Notes: a model not told the origin generated them from the sequence alone. A stretch of DNA of 64,000 nt from Pycnopodia helianthoides (GCA_032158295.1 CM063262.1:7659394-7723393), one strand, 5' to 3'. Shown: positions 1 through 12,026, counted from the stretch's first letter. Numbers and translations are program-made.

Positions 1-954
1 GTAACGTCTTGGATATCTTGTTTTAGAGGGCGTGGCCAAATTATGGTAATGAAGCATCAAGTCATGTATTGTTCACATTAGTGACTAAATGACAAGCTTG
101 CAAGACAAGCAAGATGTGAAAGGTCACGGGGTCGCTGAGACGAGCTTGACATGTGCGTTGCATGCTAGCTGTGTTACATCGCATGAACTCTCGTTTTGAT
201 TGACCACGGCTTCTATCGCATTATCAACGCATTTAGCAAGTGATTCTGAAATTATGCATGCTAAATGATATGCATTGCTTGCAGTCGGAATTAGGTTTAT
301 CGGTTGGTCATTGTTATTGGACGTTTGAATTTTGTACATTGTCGATGTCAAACATGTAACTTGAAAAAGATTATCTTTGCATTTGAATTAATACGGCATT
401 CTACCATCCGACATGCCCTGAAAATAAACTATTGGCAATGAAACAATTCTACCATGCAATACACCTACACGAATGATGATTTTTGTGTAGCAATAATATG
501 AATTTTCTGTAGCGGGATAATTTACTGCATTATGTAGGCCTAATTCACTGATATGTGTTCACAAAGAGAGGTGAACTCGAGACTGTTAGTGTTCGTATGG
601 CCATCACTTCATGCTACTTTCAAACAGTATACGTATTTTGCTGCATATATAATGAGCGTTTCAAATACCGCGCGCTCTGTGTATGGCCCACATGCAGTTT
701 CTCTATTGCAAGGTCAAAGTGCATAAATAAATGTAATACATTTTACGCCAAGTACTGTAGCCAGTCTTCCTCCATGGTACAATGTACATGTACATAGTGT
801 GGAAATCTATGTCTGTTCAACAATGCGTTATCGTAATCACTATTAAAATTAATGGCAATAAACTTACTTGGTTAGAAGTACAGCAACTTTTAATTGATAG
901 TATAAAGCATTTTGAGAAACATTTTGTTACATTCACAGATAAATACATTGATCT

Positions 955-1694
955 ACATTATCTTCCCAAGACGTTTGCCAGCGATTGCAAGGAGTGAAAT
1001 ACCATGGTAGTTGTCACAGTCTTGACGGTTACCCTTCTTCTTGTATATGTTAACAATCAAAACATCTTTGAAATCTTGCGGAAGCTCCCGCGCTCCCAAA
1101 AGAGCTGAAACATATTGAGTGGCACCTTAAGGAGTATCTCACCACCATGCTTATAGACTTCTGCGGGGATTCCATCTTGACCAGCAGCTTTGTTGTTTGC
1201 CATACCAGCCACAACACGTCTAAGTTCAACTGTTGGGCCACATTGAGCTCCAAGCGTAAGGGCTGCTGGGAGATTGACTTAAGAACATCCTCATCTACAG
1301 TGGAGGGTCGGTTGAGCAGCAGAGAGTAGTGTTCTTTCCAGCGAGCTCTGATCTCCGGTTTGTCAGTCATTAATTTGCTGCCATCAGAGGAGAGAACTGT
1401 GCTTGCAGTTGAATGGCGTTGGCCATAAATTCCCTTGAGCGACTGAAAGACGCCTTGAGAGTCGCCCATGTCTGCTAGAGCTTGGACCTCATTGGCTTTT
1501 TTTGCCCACCAATTATCTTCCATACGTCGTAGTTCCCTCTGCAAGTTTGACCTTGCTTGTGCATGCTGTTGGATTGCAGCATGTGTCACATAGGTTGTGT
1601 TGCTGAGTGGCATCCAAAGAGTCATAAGGCGATCTGACATGGCTTTTGGGAATTCTGTAAGGCTGGTCGACTGTACTCTACATTGATGATGCAT
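955..1694 (-). pseudogene. Non-LTR retrotransposon fragment (linker and start of reverse transcriptase)
   Basis: On the minus strand the first ~145 residues match the region between endonuclease and reverse transcriptase of LINE proteins (RARWKEHYSLLLNRPS). A frameshift near 1,230 moves the reverse transcriptase start into another frame, which continues through NKAAGQDGIPAEVYKHGG and reaches an NYHGISLLAIAGK block around 960-1,010 before a stop codon. Both the 5' endonuclease and the catalytic YADD part are absent. This is a dead, truncated insertion; the clade cannot be fixed from this piece alone. Confidence 0.8.
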
Positions 1695-1992
1695 ACAAAA
1701 TTACACAAAGTAATTTTAATAAACCATTGTTTGAAGTGATTTAAGAGTCATTATTATTGGTGATTATTAATTTGGCGTTTGGTGAAATTAGATTATGGAG
1801 GGCACCATCTAACAACGTGTAAAATTGTGGCTTTCGTTTCTACACAGTGTAAGATGCACACTAACAGTTGCTTAACCATTTTTAGATCAAACGTGTAATT
1901 AGTGCTTATAAAATGACTTCCTAATTGAACTTGAAACTGTTGATCTTTTTCTTGACCATAGCCTGTCAAAACCTGACAAAAGTTTGGCATTT

Positions 1993-2560
1993 TCTTAAGC
2001 AAAGAGGGCACCACTTAAAATTTTCTTAAGTAGTTGATTTTGAAACAGCAGAATGTTAGGTACACATTGACACTTGTTTCGTCCTTGCACTCGAAATTTC
2101 AATAAAACGTGTAATTAGTGCTAATTCAGGGCCTTCTTTATTACACTTGGCACCATTATTGAAATTCTTAAGTATTAAAATTTTGGTCAGTGAACCATGG
2201 CATTTCATTCGATGGAGAAATTTTGCTTGCACTCAACATTTTCATGAAATCGAATTTTGACCTTTGTTGACCTTTGACCCTTTCTTAAGCAAAGATGGCA
2301 CCACTTAAAATTTTCTTAAGTAGTTGATTTTGAGTCAGCAGAGTGTCAGGTACACATTGACACTTGATTCATCGTTGCACTCAAAATTTCATTGAAACGT
2401 GTAATTAGCGCTAATTAAGGGCCTTCTTAATGACACTTGCCACCAATATTGATTTTCTGAAGTACGGAAATCCTGGTCAGTGGACCATGGCATTTCAATC
2501 TATGAAGAAATTTTGCTTGCACTCAACATTTTCATGAAATCGACTTTTGGGTTGAGTTTA
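1993..2560. repeat. Tandem direct duplication, period ~289 bp
   Basis: The segment beginning TTCTTAAGCAAAG at 1,993 recurs at 2,282 with the same order of blocks and roughly 90% identity: the AAACGTGTAATTAG block, the GGGCCTTCTT block and the closing TTTTGCTTGCACTCAACATT block. A weaker relative lies just upstream (1,790-1,990). No coding potential is evident. Confidence 0.75.
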
Positions 2561-3344
2561 GGGGGCTCCCCCCTCCCAAAGCACCACTCAGTGCGCTTAA
2601 GAATTCACATTTTAAGGTTCCCCCAGGGGGTACTATACATCCCACATTTCAAACCTTTTGCACTAAATATTTTCAATAAACCCTGCTGGGCTCCCGGACT
2701 ATATGTTCACTCGATCAGGCAGAAGGATTATCAAACCTCAAAAACTGGATTTGTAAAATGCTTGATCAAAATGTCACCAATCAAATCTTAGTACCAGGAT
2801 AATCGTTTTGAGCCTATGTAACTTTTGTGAACTGTATTGCATCGTTTATGGAACAAACGGACTCATGAACATTTCTTTTGTTTTTTTCAAATTTTGTAAA
2901 CAATATTTATTTCATTATTTCTTGGAAGATTTTACTGTGTAATAATCTTTAAAGAAGAGGGAATGTTGCATTCACAGATAAATATGAATAGCGCCCTCTA
3001 TTGTCAACTACCATACTTCACCAACATGGCAGCCTATCAGAAATAAATGCCTAGATCCACAGTTATAAGAAAGAAGTCTGTCTCTCCCTCCACCTTATTT
3101 CTAAGGCAATAGTGAAGACATAACACATTTCACATCGAAATAATGTGGTTATAGTTTTTTCCCCCAAAATTTAAATCTGTGAAAGGTTACTGCAAAAACG
3201 ATCAGATTGTGTATTCCAATTACGGATTGATCTTCCTGCGTTGACATTCGCTCCGGATTTTCGGCGATATCTAAAAACCTCGACCACCTTTTGAAATGAA
3301 TTTTCCACAGGTTAGTTTTATTGTAGATAGCTACATTTGTAATT

Positions 3345-4105
3345 AAAACGTGGTTTATAAACCATGAAAATAAAGCACCTTCAAAACATGTAATATAAAC
3401 CTTGAAAATGTAAGCACCTTAAAAACATGGTTTATAAACCATGAACATTCTAGCATCATGGTTTAAAAATCATGGTTTATAAACCATGAAAATTGAAGCA
3501 TCATAAAACATGGTTTATAAACCATGGTTTATAAACCATAAAAACTGAAGCGTCATAAAACAAGGTTTATAAACCATGAAAATGTAAGCACCTTTAAAAC
3601 ATGGTTTATAAACCATGAAACTTCTAGCATCATAAAACATGGTTTACAAATCTTGGTTTATAAACAATCGAACGGTTTCAAAAACCAACCGTATACTTTC
3701 CCTGTAACTCACACGAACTCCATTTTACTTGTGAAAGCATCTCAAATAAACTTCCTCGTTATTAAACAATTCCTGCAATGTTCCTGTAAACCTTCAACAA
3801 ACAAGGACTAATTTAAATATTGTTATAAACAAACAAATAAGCAATTCCAGAATAATAGAATTGTTCAGTCCAAAACTTAAGGTAAACCCGTTAAACATAG
3901 TTTATAAACCATGTTTTATGATGATTAAATTTTCATGGTTTACAAACCATGATTTATAAGCTTTGATTGGTATAGTCATGGGTATGTAAACCACAAAACA
4001 AATTGACAGCAATTTATATGGTTTACATCTAATTGTTACAAACCATGGTAAAAACAGGTCAAAAAAACGCTAAACAATTAATTGACAAACGGCGCCCCAT
4101 AGTCA
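3345..4105. mobile_element. Short foldback element built of TGGTTTATAAACCA subrepeats
   Basis: Forward copies of a palindromic core (CATGGTTTATAAACCATG) separated by AT-rich spacers run from 3,345 to about 3,690. A ~200-bp unrelated middle follows, then copies in the opposite order to 3,990. The outer 3' part (about 3,990-4,105, ending GGCGCCCCATAGTC) is nearly identical and in the same orientation as the end of the larger element at 50,160-52,885, so the two are members of one family. No protein is encoded. The structure resembles foldback elements such as the sea urchin TU family; the family link is inference. Confidence 0.7.
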
Positions 4106-4599
4106 ACTGTGTCTAGTTTTCACCTCCTTGGATAGATTGCCCATGTACTGTTTGGTGTGGCTATGCAGACTTACTGCGTAGGCATGGTGAATTGGTTTGC
4201 AGCCAGACTACATGTTTCGACTGAACGTCAGTGATTTGGGGTTTTACAACTATCTAAACTGATACCTCCTGCTAGCAAAGTAAGAAATAACTGTGGTCTG
4301 GATATTTTGCAACTAGTGGTTTGTATTAAATTGTTGTTTTTCTGAACAAAAGTGGGAAGATTGTGAGAACTTTGGTCTCATTTTTTAAAATCAAGTGAAA
4401 GCAATCGGATCGCTACGTTAGTAAAACCATCAACTAGACTATGTTTATGACTGACAAAATTACTATAGCGATCGTACGTAACCCTCCCTCTTCCGGTAGG
4501 GCCTACCACAGATTAATGACGATCATCAATAACAAGTTAATGGTTTTTTACCGAGTCGGTTTTAAAGTTACTTGTATCATGTGGTGGCAGCTGAAAGGG

Positions 4600-5778
4600 T
4601 AGTCTTGGTTAAGACCTTCTCTTGTTGATTTATCACAGTTTTCCCCACGAGAGGGCGCTACCATTCACGAACTGCTCTCACAACACGAACCGCTCCAAGA
4701 GAAGGTCTTGGGAAACTCTCATTCATCGCTACCGAATCCGGTGGCAAACCACTGCGCATGCGTCAGTTTGAAGATGACGTAACTGGCAATGAATGTGCAC
4801 GAGAAGCAACTCTGAGAGTACACACGCAGAATAGACTGGTCGGATATAGATTGAATGGTGCGAAGTGCCTGTCTAAAACTATGAGTGTGTGGGGCACAGC
4901 TCTATACTCTGACAGTGGTGTGGAGCCCCGGCGGCCGCGGTGTGTTACGTGTATGAAGCTCAGCTGAACACTCGTGAGCGACGTAGCCGTGATCGATGGT
5001 GCTTGATTTGTAACCTAGAATTAATCACTTGCAGAAAATATTTCTTTGCTGATTTCCCTTGTTCTGTGTTTTCAACACTTAGTGTACATGCCCTTCATAA
5101 GTGGATTAAATCTACCCTGAAGGATTTAGCACGCCATCACATTACACACAACTCTGATGCTAGCGAAATAGCATTGATACATTTCTTCATGGAATGGACA
5201 TTTGGCTTGGGAGAGCCAGCTGTTACAATACAGAAAGGACACAAAGAGCAAAAGGCTAAAAATAATACACTAAATAAAAATGTAACACAAGTGTTATGAT
5301 TTTGTTATTTTTTTTACTTTTGCAAAATATATGTGATTAAAAGGAACAATTAGCAACACATCAGGCCTAATGTTCTTCCTTCTTTAGTCTGAATTCAAAA
5401 GATTTGTTTTGCCCTTGAAAAATCAGAAAATAAACCAAGGATTTATTAGAAATATGTGTACTATGTAATATTAACAAAAATGCAATGGCATAACTTCACG
5501 AAAAGTCCGAATTTTTAACCAGAAAAAAAAACACGAAAATACACGGAGTGTGGTCGGACGCCATCTTGGCCTAAAAACCGTGTTTCGACCATTCCATTAT
5601 GATACGGGTAAGATGTATTTAGCGCTTACAAAACAACAGAGGGCGGGCGTCATCCCACGGCTTATTATTGCTATTGGCATAGGAGCGGTTCGTGTTGTGA
5701 GAGCAGTTCGTGAATGGTAGCGCCCTCTCGTGGGGAAAACTGTGATAAATCAACAAGAGAAGGTCTTAACCAAGACTA
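4600..5778. mobile_element. Non-autonomous DNA transposon, perfect 97-bp TIRs, 9-bp TSD
   Basis: Bases 4,600-4,696 are the exact reverse complement of 5,682-5,778; termini read TAGTCTTGGTTAAGACC. The element is flanked by direct copies of CTGAAAGGG (4,591-4,599 and 5,779-5,787). The 1,179-bp length and lack of a recognisable transposase make it non-autonomous. A 119-codon open frame at 4,940-5,299 contains no motif I recognise. Identical TIRs imply recent activity. Long TIRs with a 9-bp duplication suggest the Mutator superfamily, but this is not proved by sequence. Confidence 0.88.
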
Positions 5779-6019
5779 CTGAAAGGGTTGTTTTGTACAC
5801 GATCGGTGGCATTTTTTATTTTATTTTATTTTTTTTAACACACAAAATTGACTTTTTGGGGCGGGGATTTTTTAATTTTTTTTTTCCAAAACACGATTAT
5901 TTCGGGCGGCGATTCCGTAATCCAAGTAATAAAAAAAATGGTCTTGGTTCCAAAACCATGGTGTTTGCGCGGTACACAAATTTATTTTCTGCAGCACACG
6001 TCGGCTATGGAGTCAACAG

Positions 6020-6404
6020 TTAAAGGCAGTGGACACTATTGGTAATTACTCAAAATAATTATTAGCATAAAACCTTACTTGGTAACGAGTAATGGGGAGA
6101 GGTTGACAGTATAAAACATTGTGAAAAACGGCTCCCTCTGAAGTGACATAGTTTTCGAGAAAGAAGTAATTTTCCACGAATTTGATTTCGAGACCTCAGA
6201 ATTAGAATTTGAGGTCTCGAAATCAACCATCTAAAAGCACACAACTTCGTGTGACAAGGGTATTTTTCTTTCATAGTTATCTCGCAACTTCGACGACCAA
6301 TTGAGCTCAAGTTTTTACAGGTTTGTTATTTTATCCATATGTTGAGATACACCAAGTGAGAAGACTGGTCTTTGACAGTTACCAACAGTGTCCAGTGTCT
6401 TTAA
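6020..6404. mobile_element. TTAA-flanked MITE (piggyBac-type)
   Basis: The ends are TTAAAGGCAGTGGACACT and the reverse complement of AGTGTCCAGTGTCTTTAA, with TTAA at each boundary. An internal hairpin has 17-bp arms (6,182-6,198 and 6,210-6,226). The flanks outside TTAA also pair over about 10 bp (AGTCAACAG...CTGTTGACT). No coding capacity. TTAA targeting is the signature of piggyBac transposases, so assignment rests on termini only. Confidence 0.75.
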
Positions 6405-6569
6405 CTGTTGACTGTATTGACGAAGTATGCTGCAGAAAGAAAAAAAAATCGCGCGCGGTACACACAATCAGTACCAACGTTCAGATTTAAACAGTGTACG
6501 TTTGTAATGAATAAACATAGAGGGCGCTGTGATTAGTGTGTTTTTTCCCACCACCAGGGTGCACTACAC

Positions 6570-7085
6570 TAAATAAACTCCCATAGCAAACAATGCTAAA
6601 TGCTAAATATTCAAAAATACTCAAAAGGTACTTTAAATTACCTCCGCCTCTTGAAAACCAACCAGACATAATTTCGGACAACTAAACTTCAGATTTCTTT
6701 TTAATTTTTGGCAGGTCAGCCGTTTGGAACTTTTGCTAATCACCCCAGAAAGTAACACCCCCGAAAATGTGCTTTTTCCCAAACCGATTTGCTCCCAGTT
6801 TTCGTGAAGCACTTATCCACTTCCCAAGCAAAGTAGGACCAACTTTAAAGCCTAAATGTATCCAGTCTCCTCAAAAGTTGAAGTAAAGAACCCCAGGTTC
6901 GGATATATTGTTATATTTACACATTCTATTAACTGCATGACCCCCAAAACGTTATTATTCAAAAGGAACTCTGGGTTTACAAATTATGATAATTAGTTTG
7001 GCACATGAATTTTTGCCCATTTAGTGTAGTGCACAGGCGTTGGTTGGGCGCCCCCACTTCGACAAATAAAAATACGCAATATAAT
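6570..7085. other. Non-coding sequence shared by both arms
   Basis: This sequence aligns to about 55,140-55,600 in reverse. A 15-bp inverted pair (GTGCACTACACTAAA at about 6,560 and its complement at about 7,020) brackets it and may be the ends of a small element of ~460 bp. I see no coding frame. Confidence 0.5.
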
Positions 7086-7300
7086 AAGGGGGATCCCCGT
7101 TCAAAGGTAGCTCGCTCGCTTTTGCACGAGACGTCAGTTGAAAGGCCGCCATGTTGCTAATGCTTGGTTTTTATTTTCATTTCCTTTTTGCAATTAATCA
7201 CAAGACTGGTCATCGATAAACTGCTTAACAGTAGCGCGGAGAGGGCGGGTTGAGCTAGCTGAGACAAAGTCTGAAGAAGATAAGCCACATCATAAAAAGG
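7085..7300 (+). promoter_or_regulatory. Candidate promoter / first non-coding exon, conserved in both arms
   Basis: The stretch is locally GC-richer and carries GGCCGCCATGTTG at about 7,144, a good match to the YY1 consensus often found at transcription starts. It ends in an exon-like segment followed by a GTAGGC donor-like site at about 7,301. The right arm keeps the same features in reverse at 54,870-55,080. No downstream coding exon could be linked to it, so promoter function is inference. Confidence 0.3.
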
Positions 7301-7430
7301 TAGGCCTGAATCAGATGTTTTTTTGGTTGCTTTCTTTGTTTTTTACACAATGTAGGAACAAATCCCATGGTACACCGACCTAGCCCCATAAATAGTAAGT
7401 ACGAAGTGGATTGGCCCTATTTAATAGTCT

Positions 7431-7610
7431 AGGTTACACCTACTCTTAGAACTATGATGTTATACTAGCTATAGCGGAACGAAGATCACCATGGAGGAAT
7501 AATCATAGTTCGTTTCTAGGAGTAGGCCTAGGTAACAGTTAAGTAACACCATGGAGTTAAAATATAGGTTTTACCTCCATGGTTACACCGAGTCCGAATT
7601 ACTGGACCCA
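7431..7610. repeat. Short imperfect inverted repeats around CCATGG motifs
   Basis: AGGTTACACCTACTC and its near complement GAGTAGGCCTAGGTAAC bracket 7,431-7,535, and GTAACACCATGGAG / CTCCATGGTTAC bracket 7,543-7,586. The TTAA at 7,557-7,560 is the empty site for the TTAA elements inserted in the right arm at 53,830-54,560. Confidence 0.55.
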
Positions 7611-8010
7611 ACATTGTTTAAAAAACAAACACATTATTGACATTTTCTTGTGTGCCTTACAATTATTACATACCAGATAATGTCCAATTGTTAAAAAAGC
7701 ATTGTTAGGCCCAGTAACTCGGACAAGTTGTTCACGTAATCTACTTCGTAGAACTTGAGGAGGTCCTGTATATATTTGATTCGATGTACCGTTTAAATTA
7801 AGGCATAAGTTTTACGTCACTGCACGCAATGTAAACAACCCCTAGAGACGGAGTAACATTTTCTACTTGCCAAACATCGAGTCTAGACTAGAAAACTTGG
7901 AGTCTCGAACACCCGCACTTTTGACAGACCTCAGTACCTGCTTATAGATTAAGAAATATTATAATTATCATGAGAGACTAAATTTGCAGGGGTATTTTTT
8001 CCTATTTAGC

Positions 8011-8043
<33 letters not shown>

Positions 8044-8048
8044 TAACA

Positions 8049-8103
8049 ATATGGAAAAGGTTTGCGGTGACAACATGGTTGTCACCGCAAACCTTTTCCA
8101 TAT
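8049..8103. repeat. Perfect hairpin, 26-bp arms, 3-nt loop
   Basis: Bases 8,049-8,074 are the exact reverse complement of 8,078-8,103, with ATG between. It lies next to the (AAT)n tail of the LINE insertion. Such near-loopless palindromes are typical of fold-back template switching. Confidence 0.95.
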
Positions 8104-8238
8104 CGTATTTCCACCATGCAAAGTTTCAAATCCTACTTAATAATATAACACTTGTAAAGCGCAAACATATCCATCTAACAAGTAGGCACTCAAGGCGCGA
8201 CAAAGAAGAACGATCAAAACAGAAACAAGATATTTAAA

Positions 8239-8718
8239 TTACACTGTGCTGTTTGAGGCAATTATCATGAGGTGGGTTCTGAGGGAAGTTTTGAAGGAGT
8301 TGAGGGATGAAATAGAGTGAATGTTATGAGGAAGATTGTTCCAAAGACGAGGGGTAGCAGTACGGAAAGATCTATCTCCCCAGGAGCGATAAGATCTCCG
8401 TTCAGTCAGAAGATGTTGACTTGCTGAACGAAGACCAGATCGACTGGGGTTAAGGCGTGATGAGTTGAGATAAATATGTGCTGTACCATGTATTGAGCGG
8501 TAGGTTAAGATCATGAGTTTGTAAATGATTCTAAATTTAATTGGAAGCCAGTGAAGATTGCATAAAATTGAGGTAACATGTGAAGAACGTCGAGAACGTG
8601 TAATTAGGCGTGCTGCAGTGTTTTGTTTTAACTGAAGACGGTCGAGTTGTTTTTGATGAATACCATAATGAAGCGAATTGCACATGTCCAAACGAGAAGT
8701 GATGAAAGCATGAACCAA
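8239..8718 (-). pseudogene. C-terminal end of a CR1/L2-type LINE protein
   Basis: The minus-strand frame reads like the post-catalytic region of CR1/L2-group reverse transcriptases: LDMCNSLHYG, a DRLQLKQNTAARLITRS block, LHWLPIKFRIIYK, and PRLWNNLPHNI near the end. About 155 residues survive; the polymerase domain is missing because of 5' truncation, normal for these elements. A 3' (AAT)n tail lies at 8,009-8,046. The whole ~750 bp (about 8,010-8,765) is absent from the right arm, where flanking sequences are adjacent. Confidence 0.85.
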
Positions 8719-8764
8719 CTGTTTTGTTGCTTGTTGCGAAAGATACTTTCGGATCTTGCTTACG

Positions 8765-9760
8765 CAGGTACATGTTGTAGGGGCTGCTGGGAAACACTTT
8801 ATAAGAAGAGAGGGAACAACATTTCGTTTCAGTCAATTTTTCTTGAACGTCACTGAAACTCTTTCAAAAATCACGTTTGAAACTGGCTGTTCATAACTTC
8901 AATCTTTTTTACGGAAGCTTAGCAAAGTTATTTTTTTGATAGATGTTAGTTATGAAAGGCTCCAAATATATGTCTGGGAAGTTACAGTTTTATTGTGTCG
9001 GTAATAAGTTAATGACAGCAATATTTGCTTTGATTTTCAGTCAAATGCAGTCCACTCTTTTGTTGGGCTTAAATACTTTCTGTGTGACTGTGATTTTTTG
9101 TTTGGTTCTTTAAGTTTTATTTGACAGTATATCAGTTGGGCCTCACTACAGAAAATAGTGAATACTCCTTGTCCTTTGCTTCTTTGAATTAAATAAAAAT
9201 TACCACTGGTTTCACTGATGAGACTATAAGAAATATGAAATGACCACATCAAGATGTTTAGCTCACTGAATGATCCTCCCATGAGCGTTTTGATTAACTT
9301 AAATGCTATGTATTTTTTATTTCAAACATCTTATGAGGTGAAAAAAAACCCAATTTTAATGAATTCCATTAATGTTCAGTCTTTTTTATTGTTAACTGTT
9401 AGTAGAGACAGTGATGTAATGACTTGGTAATTACCTACATTCATCTAAAACATGGTTTGAGATTTCTAGTAGACATTTCTGGAAAGAACTGTCCTTTTCA
9501 AAACTAAGTAGTCTCCCGAATTGACTCAGCGACAGTAGAATAAGTAGAAAGACAAGTTCTCATCAAGAACAATCTACACAGAAATTAAGTAGAATATACA
9601 CATGGTGTTAGTTTGTTGTTATACAAATTATGTGTGTAAATCTTGTTTGATCTGATAATTTTTAGACTTTTGATTTTACAATTTTGGGGATAGTTTTAAG
9701 ATTTTTGTATTGAAACATCATCTGATGTGATCACATATGACATGATGCTGGTGGCCTCGA
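8765..9760. other. Sequence without recognised gene
   Basis: The first ~45 bases (to about 8,810) align with 53,340-53,385 in the right arm. Beyond that I find no right-arm partner, no coding frame and no element ends. Confidence 0.5.
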
Positions 9761-9774
9761 TGGCTTGAAATGAT

Positions 9775-9864
9775 ATGAGGAGGTGTTTGATTTGCCTTTA
9801 AAATCTTGATAATTTTTGTCCAATGAATGAAATCAAAGGCTTTTTTGAAGTCAATAAACATCAG
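9775..9864 (-). pseudogene. Short reverse transcriptase relic
   Basis: A 30-codon minus-strand frame contains FIDFKKAFDFIH, the first catalytic-aspartate motif of non-LTR reverse transcriptases, followed by KIIKILKANQTPPHI as in RTE-like elements. Nothing else of the element is recognisable on either side. Confidence 0.65.
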
Positions 9865-10689
9865 TCAGTGTGTAGGTTGCAGTGTGCAATTGGGGGTTTT
9901 GGTCATCCGCCGAAACCACCTTCGTTTTCGTCAAGATTTTTATCAGCTGGTCCGACATAATCACATTTCCTGAACCATGTCATCAGGTCATAAATTTGGT
10001 GGCATTACAAACAGGAAGTTTAAATTAAGAAACAACAACTTCTGAGCCAGGTCGGATGATGGTACAAAAAATTAGGTTCCTACATGTACATATATAGCAC
10101 ATGGTTCAGTTAGAAAGAAGGTAAGAGTTAGGGTAGGAGGTTCAGTGTCAGGTTTAAAACCAGTTTTAAAGTCAGTATCAGAATGAAGATCAGATTTAGG
10201 TTTTTAGGCACACTCAAGGTCAAAATAAGGGCCTGCCAAAGGTGAACAGTCTTTTATCTCAAAGTCAGACTAACTTCAATTTGTTTTTCTTCTTTTTCTT
10301 CTTCTCAATCTGTCAAAAATCCCATTTGATTTGTACATGAATTTGTGGTCTGGAAAAGCCTTACTTACTTTGGTACGAAACAGTCAGATCCTATATCATA
10401 TCAAAGCTTAGGTCATGAAGTTATAGTTAAATGTAATTAACTTAACCTAATTAATTAGTTTGCTTATAATGACATAAATATTTCATTTGCCAATCTTGAG
10501 ACCACCATATCTCAAAAAGTATATACGTCCGATCATCAAACTTGTTTCCACTTATACTTGTGGGATACTGTACATGTGCACGGGCTAAAACATTGTGTGA
10601 TGTCACCATGACAACATTTATTGCGCGTTCATTTGTGTACAAAACTAATGGCTCTAAAAAGTATCAAAAAACAAAACTTTTCAAAATAA

Positions 10690-11060
10690 GTACAATTTTG
10701 ACACCTATGTGAAGGTCCTGGTTGTTGCACTTGTGCCCTGAAGCTGGGCAAATAACCATTGTTGCTTCGTTCTTCGGATGGGATATAAAGACGTAGGTCC
10801 TGTGTTTTATGCACGTAAAAGAACCCAGTTACATTTATCGCTAAGAGAAGGCGTTTGCCCGATGTTTAGAAACCTGGCAGTGGCTGCCGATTGCGCCACA
10901 TCACTTTATAAATCCGCAGGTGCTACATAAATCGGTCTCATAATTCAAAAATTACAAAAACCAGTCTTTAAAATGTTTCTCTTTGTTCAAGTGCCTTGAG
11001 TACCTTATTGGTAGATATGTGCACTATATAAGACTCCTGCTTTATTATTTATTTTGTATT
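10690..11060 (+). mobile_element. SINE-like element remnant
   Basis: Contains blocks typical of invertebrate SINEs: a TTCTTCGGATGGGA...GTAGGTCCTGTG stretch, CACGTAAAAGAACCCAG, and a 3' end with TGCCTTGAGTACCTT...CACTATATAAGACT before an ATT-rich tail. It lacks a clear tRNA head. It has no counterpart in the right arm. Confidence 0.45.
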
Positions 11061-11694
11061 CATGTACGGGTTTAGTAATCCAACCCCAAGTGGTTCACTC
11101 CGAATGCTTAAAAAGGTGCTGATGCTGTTAACGGTTGGATGAACAGAGTGGAATATTTCCCATGAATAATAGTGGTGAGATGTAAACACTTTTCCCTCAC
11201 CAAAATAACTAAAATATCCCACACAATAAAGGTCAAATAGGTTATTCGAGAAACGTCTGATTCGTTAACAAAGGCGTATTCAAACAGCATGAAGGCCTCG
11301 TAGAACTACTGCGAAAAGGTATCATGACAAACATTTTTGTTGACCTTTATGTAAATGAAGTATAAATAACGCCTCACGGCACAATTTATTATTTATTTTT
11401 TCCCCATGGGGGCCTGGGCAGGGAGAAACTGATAATCATCACAATTTCCGGGGGGGGGGGGAATTAAATATACCTTAACAGTGGATAGGAAAATGAGGTT
11501 CAAACTAGGATCTGTCGTGAATGTCATTTGTGAAATAGTTCATCTTGTTTAACTGCACAATAACAAATGACAACTGCAGTACAGTCCAAAGACTAACTTT
11601 AATAAGTCAAGTTTACAGAGAAGTATAAAGTTACAATAGAAACAGTAGTAAACCGTTCAAAATGTATACATAAACTAATGTATACATTTTTGGC

Positions 11695-12026
11695 GTGTCG
11701 TGGCCGAGCGGATAAGAACACCAGACTCAAGCTCTGGTGTTTCTGATCAGCAGAGTGTGGGTTCGATTTTGAGTCCCGGTTGTGACACTTGTGTTTTTAA
11801 GCAAGACACTTAACCAGTATCTTAAAGAGAAGGGGTTTGCCCCGGTGTTCCAGGTTTGATTGGCAGCATATTGTGCAAGCACCTCGTAAACCATGTAAAG
11901 GAACAGGTTTTATACTTAAAAACGTAGCTCCACATACCTTGCAGGAAAAAATACTGAGCGCTTTGAGACGCCAATTTGTGTGATAGAGCGCTATATAAGA
12001 ACTCAGTATTATTATCATTATTATTT
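11695..12026 (+). mobile_element. tRNA-Leu-headed SINE
   Basis: The 5' head resembles tRNA-Leu: A box TGGCCGAGCGG, an anticodon arm CCAGA-CTCAAGC-TCTGG with CAA anticodon, and B box GGTTCGATT. A CACTTGTGTTTTTAAGCAAG block and a GAGCGCTTTGAGACGCC...GCGCTATATAAGAAC 3' end follow, with a short ATT-rich tail shared with L2-type LINEs. The right arm keeps only the 3' part (49,965-50,155, reversed); its 5' part is replaced at the foldback element boundary. Confidence 0.8.

Larger units (their letters stand above)
91..6560. other. Block present only in the left arm (~6.5 kb)
   Basis: The right arm runs straight from the equivalent of left 90 (ACTAAATG) to the equivalent of about 6,570 (ACTAAATA) around 55,597, so this block is an insertion on the left or a loss on the right. 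The near-identical octamers at the two edges could be a target duplication, but I see no convincing inverted termini. It holds a LINE fragment, a 289-bp tandem repeat, a foldback element, a 97-bp-TIR transposon and a TTAA element, described separately. I see nothing recognisable in 91-950, 1,700-1,990, 2,560-3,340 or 4,110-4,590. Confidence 0.6.

Noticed and set aside
11695..11780. tRNA-Leu gene
   Set aside because: The A and B boxes and anticodon arm are present, but the acceptor stem and 3' end run into SINE body, so it is a SINE head.
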